The notes below the pieces were generated by a model, which ran no database searches, was not told the DNA's origin, and saw nothing but the letters and a program-made list of their open reading frames with translations. A stretch of DNA of 9,010 nt, from the NCBI GenBank assembly GCA_003695455.1, contig RFJF01000187.1, positions 1 through 9,010 on the forward strand, written 5' to 3'. Below, one piece after another: positions 1-6,629 of this stretch (position 1 is the first letter of the stretch; each line of letters begins with the position of its first letter). The stretch comes from Chloroflexota bacterium (GTDB taxonomy: Bacteria; Chloroflexota; Anaerolineae; 4572-78; J111). A program made the translations under genes and the position numbers.

Positions 1-563
1 ACAATGGGCTGCGGGGTGGGGGTGGGTTCCAGTTGAGGTTTGGGCCGCAGTTGCACAATCAGGCCGTTCACCCAATCGTACATGGCCTGTTTTTGGTCGT
101 TATCTGCTTCAACACTGCCGCTGCCGGTAAAATTCATATTGACCGTCAAACTATCGGCGGCGCCGGGGTTGTCTTCGGCGCGCAGTTGAAAGCCATTCAG
201 ACTCTCAACCCATGATTTGAGCGCCAGCCGGTCTGACTGGGGCAGAGTGCCGCTGGTTTGCCCCTCGGTGCAGGTGTTGAGCACGTAATTACCGTTGGCA
301 GTCAGGGTCAGTTCATCGCAAAAGCCAACAATGCCGCCGTCAATTGCAAAGCTGAGAACCGGCACATCGGCTGTGGTGTTGCTAGCGGCAGGCTGCGCCT
401 GCGGCGCCGATTCGCCGTTGCCGGTCAGTGGCGCATCCACCGGAACTACGGCAGAAACATTGTCAGACAGAGGCGCGGCGTCACCGGCGCGCGGAGCGTT
501 GTTGCCGCAGGCCGAGAGGCTGACTGCAAAAACAAGCAACAAAATCGCAAATTTGAAGGGCAT
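1..563 (-). CDS. Secreted lipoprotein with an emfourin-like domain, 3' end cut by the window edge
   Basis: The frame is open from an ATG at 563-561 to the left edge (188 codons, the last incomplete), with no stop seen. The N-terminus is a lipoprotein signal: Lys4, a hydrophobic core (residues 5-16) and lipobox LSAC, with the lipidated Cys at 19. A low-complexity Ala/Pro/Asn/Ser tether follows (20-68), then a globular part (about 69-172) containing GGIVGFCDELTLT, a GTLPQSDRLALKSWVESL helix and DSLTVNMNF, then a Pro/Thr tail (PTPTP) leading off the edge. Cys82 and Cys98 could form a disulfide. The pattern GG-x-x-GF, strand, LxxxDxxxLxxWVExL helix, ADxLT strand resembles the emfourin (protealysin inhibitor) fold; this is by-eye inference. 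An AGGTG ribosome site at 571-575 lies 7 nt from the ATG and supports this start. The protein is expected on the outer face of the cytoplasmic membrane. The gene lies 155 bp downstream of the Ser/Thr kinase gene and has its own promoter. Confidence 0.85.
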   Translation of the reverse strand, partial: MPFKFAILLLVFAVSLSACGNNAPRAGDAAPLSDNVSAVVPVDAPLTGNGESAPQAQPAASNTTADVPVLSFAIDGGIVGFCDELTLTANGNYVLNTCTEGQTSGTLPQSDRLALKSWVESLNGFQLRAEDNPGAADSLTVNMNFTGSGSVEADNDQKQAMYDWVNGLIVQLRPKPQLEPTPTPQPI

Positions 564-612
564 AAACTATCACCTGCCAGGGAAATTTGTGGTTGAAAAA
601 TTGCGATGACTC

Positions 613-641
613 ATTGTACCCTGTTTTTATGTAAACTGCAA
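613..641 (-). promoter_or_regulatory. Sigma-70-type promoter of the left-edge lipoprotein gene
   Basis: Read on the minus strand: -35 TTGCAG (636-641, 3/6 match), a 17-bp spacer, -10 TACAAT (613-618, 5/6). Predicted transcription start is near 605, giving a leader of about 40 nt before the ATG at 563. The -35 box lies between two direct copies of TTTACATAA, which may be a regulator site. Predicted by eye. Confidence 0.5.
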
Positions 642-652
642 CTTTATGTAAA
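626..652. repeat. Two direct copies of a 10-bp motif spanning the lipoprotein promoter
   Basis: TTTATGTAAA occurs at 626-635 and again at 643-652, start-to-start distance 17 bp. On the minus (coding) strand both read TTTACATAAA. One copy lies within the -35/-10 spacer and the other just upstream of the -35 box. A third copy of the 9-bp core lies over the predicted start of the Ser/Thr kinase transcript (2012-2020). The copies are seen directly; an operator role is inferred. Confidence 0.45.
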
Positions 653-718
653 ATTTAGCGGGGAGTCCGCCGCACCACGGAGATGAAATATTGCGGCAGG
701 TCAATTGCCGGGGGAGAG

Positions 719-1987
719 TTACCCGTTATCTGCGGTTAAAAATACAAACGACATGTGGCTGCAACGAACCACGTCGCCGTTTTTCAGGGGAACCGGGCTA
801 TCCGGCGGAACTGCTGTACCGTTCACAAACGTGCCGTTCAGGCTGCCCAAATCTTCAATCCACCACTGGCTGTTGCGCCAGAAAAGCCGGGCATGCCGCC
901 GGGAAATTCCGGCCTGCGCTGCCCCGTGCGGCCCCAAATCAATATCGGCCACGCTGTTTTTGTGGGTGCGGCCCACAATTACGCTGTTTTGCTGAGGTAC
1001 AGAGAGGGTGATATTTTTGTCTGTGAGCAAAATCCGGGCATCTGTTGGCCCCGCCGGGGGGGTGGAGGCCATTGGAATTGTGGTGTCAAATATCTCAACG
1101 GTGCGCAACGGACTGGCGGCAGTTGCCGGGCGAGCCACAGACTGCGCCACCGGAGGCGTGGCCTGTGGCTGCACGGTCTGCAAATCGGCAACAAACTGGC
1201 CCATATCCTGATACCGGTTGTCCGGAGATTTTTCCATGGCCCTCAAAATTGCCGCTTCGAGGGCCGGTGGGCAATCCGGGTTGAGCGCAGCGGGCCGGGG
1301 CGGCGTTTCTGAAATGTGGGCCAGCAGCATTTTGTTGGGGTTTGAATAGTTGAACGGCAGCGAGCCGGTGACCGCTTCGAACAAAATCACACCCAACGAA
1401 TAAATATCGGTGCGATGGTCTACTTTCAGGCCGCGCGCCTGTTCCGGGGCCACGTACGCCGGGGTTCCCAGCGATGTGCCGGTGCGGGTGACCGGCGTAT
1501 GCTGCTCGTCCGATAGTTTCGCCAGGCCAAAATCGGCCAGTAGCGGCCAATCGGGGCGGGGCAACAACACGTTGCTGGGTTTCACATCCCGGTGAATGAT
1601 ACCCTGCTGGTGAGCGTAATGCAGCGCCTGCGCCAGCGGAATAACCAGATTCACGGCTTGGGGCCAACTCAGTGTTTGCGCGGCAAGCCGGTCCGCCAGC
1701 GAGCCGCCTTCAACATACTCCATCACAATGTAGGGCACGTTGTTTTGCTGGCCGTATTCGTACACAATTAAAATATTTTGATGCCGCAGCAGGGCAATGG
1801 CCTTGGCTTCGCGCTCAAACCTGACCATGGCCCTGGCCTCTTTGTACTGCAACACTTTCACGGCCACCCACCGGTCCAGCGTAGGCTGAAACGCCTTGTA
1901 AACCGTGGCCATGGCTCCGTAACCCACGGCTTCTACCAACTGGTATCCACCGAGCGTTTGCCCCACCAAATTGGCTGTTGATGACAT
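719..1987 (-). CDS. Soluble Ser/Thr protein kinase with C-terminal FHA domain
   Basis: This is a Hanks-type (PknB-like) kinase of 422 residues from the ATG at 1987. The kinase domain covers about 15-273: glycine loop GYGAMATV (22-29; the last loop glycine is Ala), ATP-binding Lys44, catalytic HRDVKPSN (132-139), DFG (152-154), and an activation loop rich in Thr (about 164-171) ending GTPAYVAPE (174-182). A Pro/Ala linker (about 274-315) leads to an FHA domain (about 316-418) with the phosphothreonine-binding signature GR (339-340), SRRHA (362-366) and LNGTFVNG. All key kinase and FHA residues are present. No membrane segment is visible, so it should be cytosolic, unlike PknB with extracellular PASTA domains. 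The FHA may bind its own autophosphorylated activation loop or substrates. Start: a TTG at 1993-1991 lies 5 nt from an AAGGA, whereas the ATG lies 11 nt away; ATG was preferred as the stronger codon, but TTG (424 residues) is a real alternative. The gene is divergent from the hybrid histidine kinase. Confidence 0.95.
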   Translation of the reverse strand: MSSTANLVGQTLGGYQLVEAVGYGAMATVYKAFQPTLDRWVAVKVLQYKEARAMVRFEREAKAIALLRHQNILIVYEYGQQNNVPYIVMEYVEGGSLADRLAAQTLSWPQAVNLVIPLAQALHYAHQQGIIHRDVKPSNVLLPRPDWPLLADFGLAKLSDEQHTPVTRTGTSLGTPAYVAPEQARGLKVDHRTDIYSLGVILFEAVTGSLPFNYSNPNKMLLAHISETPPRPAALNPDCPPALEAAILRAMEKSPDNRYQDMGQFVADLQTVQPQATPPVAQSVARPATAASPLRTVEIFDTTIPMASTPPAGPTDARILLTDKNITLSVPQQNSVIVGRTHKNSVADIDLGPHGAAQAGISRRHARLFWRNSQWWIEDLGSLNGTFVNGTAVPPDSPVPLKNGDVVRCSHMSFVFLTADNG

Positions 1988-2011
1988 GGGCAATCCATTC
2001 CTTGCGTATAA

Positions 2012-2020
2012 TTATGTAAA
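2012..2020. repeat. Third copy of the TTATGTAAA motif, at the Ser/Thr kinase transcription start
   Basis: TTATGTAAA (minus strand TTTACATAA) overlaps the predicted start of the kinase transcript, just downstream of its -10 box. It is the same 9-mer, in the same orientation relative to transcription, as the pair in the lipoprotein promoter. A shared regulator is inferred only. Confidence 0.35.
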
Positions 2021-2022
2021 AA

Positions 2023-2051
2023 ACTATATCAGTAACCGGTTGGCAAGTCAA
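2023..2051 (-). promoter_or_regulatory. Sigma-70-type promoter of the Ser/Thr kinase gene
   Basis: Minus strand: -35 TTGACT (2046-2051, 5/6), a 17-bp spacer, -10 TATAGT (2023-2028, 5/6). Expected transcription start is near 2016, a leader of under 30 nt. The spacer contains the palindrome AACCGGTT (2034-2041) and one arm of the 9-bp inverted repeat described at 2038-2082. Confidence 0.65.
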
Positions 2052-2082
2052 GTGAATTTTAATATCGGGCTGTTTGCCAACC
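2038..2082. promoter_or_regulatory. Perfect 9-bp inverted repeat between two divergent promoters
   Basis: GGTTGGCAA (2038-2046) and TTGCCAACC (2074-2082) are exact reverse complements separated by 27 bp. The left arm touches the kinase -35 box (2046-2051) and the right arm ends 1 bp before the hybrid-kinase -35 box (2084-2089). The placement suggests a dimeric regulator binding both arms and controlling both genes. Arm centres are 36 bp apart. The repeat is seen directly; the operator role is inferred. Confidence 0.5.
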
Positions 2083-2083
2083 A

Positions 2084-2112
2084 TTGATTAAAAGATTGAA
2101 CTTTGCTACAAT
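2084..2112 (+). promoter_or_regulatory. Sigma-70-type promoter of the sensor kinase pair
   Basis: -35 TTGATT (2084-2089, 4/6), a 17-bp spacer, -10 TACAAT (2107-2112, 5/6). Predicted transcription start is near 2119, inside the 8-bp palindrome TGCATGCA (2116-2123). If correct, translation cannot begin at the upstream in-frame TTG (2084) or ATG (2111), and the ATG at 2141 becomes the start of the hybrid kinase. Confidence 0.55.
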
Positions 2113-2140
2113 GCCTGCATGCAAAAAGGGTCTGAGTGGT

Positions 2141-4084
2141 ATGCGATTACAACAAACTTTAAGTAAAGTGATTACCAGCACCAACGAAATTTTTGAGGCC
2201 GAGGCCGGCTCGGTGGCCTTGCTTGAACCATCGGGCAAGGAACTGCTGATTAAGGCGGCCGTGGGTTCCGGGGCCGGTGCGGTGCTGGGAATCAAAATAC
2301 CGGTTGACAGGGGAGTCATCGGCTGGGTGGTTACCCACAACACCCCGGCGGTCATTTCTGATGTATCAAAAGACGAGCGGTTTTTTTCAGACATTGATAA
2401 AGAAACCGGCTTTGCCACCAAATCAATTTTGTGCGCCCCGCTGCGGGTCAACAATCGCGTAACCGGCGCACTGGAATTGATGAACATGCACCCTCGTTTT
2501 TTGAGCGACAACGGCCTGAAAATTTTGAGCGTCATTGCCGACCACGCGGCGCTGGCGATTGAAAACACCCGCCTGTTTGAAGAAATCCGCAAAGCCGAAA
2601 ACAACTACCGGGAACTGTTTGACAATGCCAACGATTTTATCTTTACCCTCAACAGGAACTTCAGGGTTAGCCAGGCCAACCTGGCAGTCCTTGAAAAACT
2701 TGGCTACCGGCGCAATGAAATTGTGGGTATGCCCATAACCCAATTTGTACAGCCAGAAAATATAGAGCGGCTGTTCAGGCAATTCAAAAATCAACTGGCA
2801 AATTCCGGTGCGCCGACCATTTTTGATTTTACCATTTTGAGCAAACAGAAAGAAGAAATTCAAATTGAAGTTGCGGTTCGGGTGCAGCGCCAGCACCAGC
2901 GAAATGTTGCCCTGCAATGCATTGCCCGGGACGTAACCCAGCGCCACCTGCTGGAAAAACAGTTGCGCCAAACCGAAAAATTATCAACCATTGGCAAGTT
3001 GGTGGCGGGCGTGGCACACGAATTGAACAATCCGCTGACATCCATTGTGGGTTACGCCAGTATGCTGCAAGAAGAAGAAATGCCGCAACGGTTTCACGAT
3101 GATTTGCAGGTGATTTTCAGGCAGGCAGAACGGGCGCGGGTGATTGTGCGGGGCCTGCTGGCCTTTGCCAAAAACATTACGCTGGAAACCGAGCCGGTGA
3201 ACATTAACGATGTCATTCAATCGGCGCTGGCACTGATGCAGCCGCAACTTGAACACCACAACATTCAGGTCAACACGTCGCTGCAATTTGGGCTGCCGCT
3301 CACGGTGGCCGACCCGCACCAGTTGGAGCAGGTGTTTGTCAATCTAATTACCAACTCTGTGCATGCCCTGAATGCGGTCTCTGGGGTGAGAGTGCTGACC
3401 ATTACCGCCGGCCAATCCGGCGGCAACATTTTGGCCAGTGTTGCAGATAACGGGCCGGGAATTCCGGAAAAAATCCTGAATAAAATATTTGACCCGTTTT
3501 TCAGCACCAAACAGGTGGGGCAGGGCATTGGGTTGGGGTTATCAATTTGCTACGGCATTATTGGCGAACACAACGGACGCATCTGGGCCGATACAGCCAT
3601 AAACAGGGGCACAACGTTTTTTATTGAATTGCCCATCATTCCGGTCTCTGTGCCCGCGCCAGCCGGCGTGCCGGCAGAAACATCTCCGGCCAGTTCCGTG
3701 CCGGACAAAGCCCTGCAAATTCTGGCCGTTGATGATGAAGATTTTTTGCTGGCCTTGCTGGACCGGGTACTCAGCCGGCACGGACACCGGGTAGACCGCG
3801 CAGCCAGCGGGCAAATTGCCCTGCAAAAATTAACCTCTAACAGCTACGATGTCATTATCAGCGATGTTCTCATGCCAGACATCACCGGGCCGGAATTGTA
3901 CCAACAGGTAGCAAAATCACAGCCTGACATGGCCGGCAGGTTCATTTTTATTACGGGCAATACGGTTGATTTAAACACCAGAAGTTTTTTGGATAAATCC
4001 GGTCTGCCGTGGCTGGCAAAACCTTTTTTACCGTCTGATATTGAACAGGCGGTGAACAAAATTGTTGCAGTACCATTTGGCTAA
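2141..4084 (+). CDS. Hybrid sensor histidine kinase, GAF-PAS-HisKA-HATPase-REC
   Basis: This 647-residue soluble protein has no membrane segment. Domains in order: GAF (about 5-146), PAS (about 153-270, starting [15 protein letters not shown]), HisKA dimerisation helices with phospho-acceptor His293 (AHELNNP), HATPase_c with the N box around NLITN (401-405), G1 DNGPGI (436-441), F box FDPFFSTK and G2 GQGIGLGL (460-467), a Pro/Ala linker (about 501-522), then a receiver domain (about 526-643) with acidic pair Asp531-Asp532, phospho-acceptor Asp575 (ISDVLMPD), Thr605 and Lys627. All catalytic residues are intact. By family knowledge it autophosphorylates His293 and passes phosphate to Asp575. 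No HPt domain is fused, so any further relay partner is elsewhere. ATG 2141 was chosen because a plausible promoter sits at 2084-2112 and AAGGG (2126-2130) lies 10 nt upstream; a longer frame starts at TTG 2084. The next kinase gene begins 32 nt after the stop with no terminator between, suggesting co-transcription. Confidence 0.93.
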   Translation: MRLQQTLSKVITSTNEIFEAEAGSVALLEPSGKELLIKAAVGSGAGAVLGIKIPVDRGVIGWVVTHNTPAVISDVSKDERFFSDIDKETGFATKSILCAPLRVNNRVTGALELMNMHPRFLSDNGLKILSVIADHAALAIENTRLFEEIRKAENNYRELFDNANDFIFTLNRNFRVSQANLAVLEKLGYRRNEIVGMPITQFVQPENIERLFRQFKNQLANSGAPTIFDFTILSKQKEEIQIEVAVRVQRQHQRNVALQCIARDVTQRHLLEKQLRQTEKLSTIGKLVAGVAHELNNPLTSIVGYASMLQEEEMPQRFHDDLQVIFRQAERARVIVRGLLAFAKNITLETEPVNINDVIQSALALMQPQLEHHNIQVNTSLQFGLPLTVADPHQLEQVFVNLITNSVHALNAVSGVRVLTITAGQSGGNILASVADNGPGIPEKILNKIFDPFFSTKQVGQGIGLGLSICYGIIGEHNGRIWADTAINRGTTFFIELPIIPVSVPAPAGVPAETSPASSVPDKALQILAVDDEDFLLALLDRVLSRHGHRVDRAASGQIALQKLTSNSYDVIISDVLMPDITGPELYQQVAKSQPDMAGRFIFITGNTVDLNTRSFLDKSGLPWLAKPFLPSDIEQAVNKIVAVPFG

Positions 4085-4113
4085 TTGTGACCAGCAGGTG
4101 ATTGTGTTAGACT
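4085..4113 (+). promoter_or_regulatory. Possible weak promoter before the membrane histidine kinase
   Basis: TTGTGA (4085-4090, 4/6), a 17-bp spacer, TAGACT (4108-4113, 4/6). If active, transcription would begin near 4120, just after the ATG at 4117, which would favour the downstream ATG at 4183 as start codon. The match is weak, and read-through from the upstream kinase gene is the simpler explanation. Confidence 0.22.
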
Positions 4114-4116
4114 CAA

Positions 4117-6465
4117 ATGACCCTGCAGCTCGATTATCAAAATTATCAACCACCATACACCGCACAAGAAACCAATCACAAAATGAACACACCCGGATTG
4201 ATTATTACCAATTTATCGCTGTTGGTTTTTGGCATTTTACTGGTGCTGGCCGGTATTCGGCTGCGCGCAACCCGACACCCCGCCGTTTTGCACCTGGTAA
4301 TTTATTTGGGTGCAGGATTTTTGGCGTTTCTGGCCCACGTTTTAACCACCTTTGATCCGCCGCCGCTGCCCGGCCTGCCGTACGATGCGATTGCTCAACT
4401 GGGATTAAATGCGATGGTGCTGACATTTGGGGCGCTATCGCTGAGTTTTTTGAGAAAAAACCGGGCCTGGCTCACCTACTATTGGGGCATGACCGTGGCC
4501 TTGCTGCTGGTGTGGAGCGTGTTGGGCTTCAACCTGTGGAGCACCTTGGCAACGGCTGGCACAGGTTTCAATCCAACGCTGGCGCTTTCGCAAACAAGCT
4601 GGGGTGTGGCCATTGCCGTTGTGCTGGGCGCGCTGTTTTCGGCGTTTCGGGCCCAACCCTCATCAAAACACCTCAACCGCATGCGATACTGGCTAATTGC
4701 CGTCACGCTGCACGCCGTAGCCGGCCTGGTTCTGTTTATCAGTCCGGCCATTTTCTACCAGGCCGGAACTTTGCTGCTGGTAGCCGGAAGCGTACTCACC
4801 AGCTACGTGGTGCTTACCTACCACACCGCAGACCTGTACCGGCTGATTGGCACAGCGCTGCAATTTACCGGCATCACGGCAATTCTGGCCGGAATCTTTT
4901 ACGTGGGCCTGAGCGCTACCGTCATTTTTGGCCGCCAAAACAACAATCTGTTTAACATTTTTTTCTGGTCCGTGCTGCTGGCCATTGGGCTGGCCGTTAT
5001 CACCCCGCCGCTGTGGCAGTATCTTTCTCGATTTACCGGCCAACTTATTTTTGGCCGCCACAGCCAAAATGAAAAAGAAATTGTGCAGCATTTTAGCCGC
5101 GTTCTGAGCAGCGCGCTGGATATGCAACGGTTGGGTGATATTCTCATTGAACTAATGGACCAAACGTTTGACATTGAACGGGGCGCCGTCTTTGTCAACG
5201 AGCGCGGCAGCGGCCCGCAAATTTCGCTGCGATTGCTGGCCGCCAAAGGCATTGACGAGTTACCCGGCCGGCAGTTCACGCCGGACAGTGTCTTAATTCA
5301 GCACTTCAGACAGGGCGGCAAGCTGGCACACCAGTACGATATTGACATGCTGCCGGCATTTGCCAATTTGGACCCCGGCGAGCGCGACTGGCTGGCCGGG
5401 CTAAAAATGGAAGTCTTTGTGCCCATTGTGCGCTACGGCAATGTAATGGCCGTGATGGCCTTTGGCCGGCGGGCCAACAAATCAACGTACCACAAAGAAG
5501 ACACTGATTTAATGATTGCGCTGGCCGAACAGGCGGTGCTGGCTATGGACGCCGCCCGGCTGTTTGAACAATTAGCCAACATCAGCCAGGAAGTCACTGT
5601 GCTCAACACAGAATTGGCCGGGCTGGACCAGAACAAGTCTGATTTCCTGTCAATTGCCTCGCACGAATTGCGCACCCCGCTCACGCACATTCACGGTTAC
5701 TCGCGGATGCTGCTGGAACTGACAGAAGAAGAGGCTCAGGATTACTCATACGTTAAAACCATTGTGGCCGGTGTGGTCAAGGGCAGCGAACGAATGAAAA
5801 CCATCATTGATATGATGTTTGCCATAACAGAAGCCCACGCCGGCGATATGCCCCTGCTGATGGGGCCGGTTAAACTGGCCGAGGTTGTGCGGCAGGCCAC
5901 CGGCCCGTACCTGACCGCGCTTGATGAGCGGCGGATTGCCTTTGCCACAAAAGGGCTGGATGAGTTGCCCAGCATCGAAGCAGATGCCACCCGGCTGGTT
6001 CAGGCCATAGAAAACCTGTTCAGCAACGCCATTAAATACACCCCGGACGGCGGCAAAGTAACCATTTCCGGGCAGGTAACTACGCTGGAAGACATCGGCT
6101 CGGCCGTAGAAATTGTGGTCAGCGATTCAGGCATTGGTATTGACCCAAAGCATCATCAAAAAATATTTGACAAATTCTTCCGGGTTGATGACACCGACCA
6201 TCACTCTACCGGCAAAACCAAATTCAAGGGCGCCGGGCCGGGGCTGGGCTTAACGCTGGTGCAGGGCATTGCCAATGCGCACGGCGGCAAGGTGTGGGTT
6301 GAAAGCGATGGTCACGACGAAGAAAACTTGCCCGGCAGCCGATTCCATTTTGCCATTCCCCTGCAACCGGCGCCGATACTCCACGAACGGTCAACAAAAC
6401 AGTCTGAAATTGAAACCGTACACTGGAATAAAAAGCTGGTGCTCAAACAAACAGAAAAAGATTGA
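4117..6465 (+). CDS. Multi-pass membrane sensor histidine kinase with GAF domain
   Basis: The protein has 782 residues from ATG 4117. About nine hydrophobic segments occupy the N-terminal 300 residues (roughly 27-47, 56-76, 92-112, 120-140, 160-177, 190-210, 214-235, 248-272, 278-298). I cannot assign this membrane region to a named family; it recalls 7TM-type histidine kinase sensors with two extra helices. A cytoplasmic GAF-like domain follows (about 322-482), then a short helix, HisKA with His516 (SHELRTP), and HATPase_c with N box ENLFSNAIKYTP (from 632), G1 DSGIG (670-674), F box KIFDKFFRVDD (682-692), ATP lid with KFKGAGPGLGL (702-712), and a basic tail (about 751-782). Asp and Asn ligands for ATP are intact. 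There is no receiver domain. The start is uncertain: neither ATG 4117 nor ATG 4183 has a clear ribosome site. The extra 22 residues are hydrophilic, and 4183 would place the start just before the first helix, so 4117 is an outer bound. It forms a likely operon with the hybrid kinase. Confidence 0.92.
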   Translation: MTLQLDYQNYQPPYTAQETNHKMNTPGLIITNLSLLVFGILLVLAGIRLRATRHPAVLHLVIYLGAGFLAFLAHVLTTFDPPPLPGLPYDAIAQLGLNAMVLTFGALSLSFLRKNRAWLTYYWGMTVALLLVWSVLGFNLWSTLATAGTGFNPTLALSQTSWGVAIAVVLGALFSAFRAQPSSKHLNRMRYWLIAVTLHAVAGLVLFISPAIFYQAGTLLLVAGSVLTSYVVLTYHTADLYRLIGTALQFTGITAILAGIFYVGLSATVIFGRQNNNLFNIFFWSVLLAIGLAVITPPLWQYLSRFTGQLIFGRHSQNEKEIVQHFSRVLSSALDMQRLGDILIELMDQTFDIERGAVFVNERGSGPQISLRLLAAKGIDELPGRQFTPDSVLIQHFRQGGKLAHQYDIDMLPAFANLDPGERDWLAGLKMEVFVPIVRYGNVMAVMAFGRRANKSTYHKEDTDLMIALAEQAVLAMDAARLFEQLANISQEVTVLNTELAGLDQNKSDFLSIASHELRTPLTHIHGYSRMLLELTEEEAQDYSYVKTIVAGVVKGSERMKTIIDMMFAITEAHAGDMPLLMGPVKLAEVVRQATGPYLTALDERRIAFATKGLDELPSIEADATRLVQAIENLFSNAIKYTPDGGKVTISGQVTTLEDIGSAVEIVVSDSGIGIDPKHHQKIFDKFFRVDDTDHHSTGKTKFKGAGPGLGLTLVQGIANAHGGKVWVESDGHDEENLPGSRFHFAIPLQPAPILHERSTKQSEIETVHWNKKLVLKQTEKD

Positions 6466-6489
6466 TTTGTTGGGCAAAATTAAGCCGCC

Positions 6490-6535
6490 AAAACAAAAAG
6501 CGCAGCCGCATATTTTTGGCCGCGCTTTTTGTTTT
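6490..6535 (+). terminator. Strong rho-independent terminator after the sensor kinases, possibly bidirectional
   Basis: A perfect 14-bp inverted repeat pairs 6490-6503 (AAAACAAAAAGCGC) with 6522-6535 (GCGCTTTTTGTTTT). Three further inner pairs (GCC 6505-6507 with GGC 6518-6520) follow across one mismatch, with a 10-nt loop. The GC core followed by a T-run is typical of intrinsic termination. The A-run on the 5' side means it could also work on the minus strand. It begins 24 nt after the membrane kinase stop. Confidence 0.88.
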
Positions 6536-6565
6536 AAACCGTCCGGCAAACAACCGAAGCGTGTA

Positions 6566-6594
6566 TTGTCATCTAAAAACAAGGGTGCTATAAT
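6566..6594 (+). promoter_or_regulatory. Near-consensus extended -10 promoter of the second lipoprotein gene
   Basis: -35 TTGTCA (6566-6571, 5/6), a 17-bp spacer, -10 TATAAT (6589-6594, 6/6) preceded by TGC, an extended -10. Predicted transcription start is near 6601. It sits after the kinase terminator, so the gene is an independent unit. It is the best promoter match in the window. Confidence 0.75.
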
Positions 6595-6629
6595 TTCCTG
6601 CTCATCAAAAAAGGAGCTGTTACCGCACC

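Noticed and set aside
694..710. Small hairpin (CGGCA, 7-nt loop, TGCCG) just after the Ser/Thr kinase stop as a terminator
   Set aside because: The stem is only 5 bp and there is no T-run after it on the minus strand, so termination cannot be supported. Some read-through into the lipoprotein gene is possible.
564..718. Possible short gene in the 155-bp gap between the lipoprotein and kinase genes
   Set aside because: I saw no frame with a ribosome site. The gap is accounted for by the promoter, the direct repeats and the lipoprotein leader.
755..1312. Plus-strand open frame of 185 codons opposite the Ser/Thr kinase
   Set aside because: It is antisense to a complete kinase-FHA gene. It is rich in Arg, Gly, Cys and His, with no domain and no ribosome site; a shadow frame.
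4482..4955. Plus-strand frame of 157 codons inside the membrane kinase gene
   Set aside because: It overlaps the transmembrane-coding region in another frame. It is rich in Arg, His and Gly with no recognisable motif; a shadow of the real gene.
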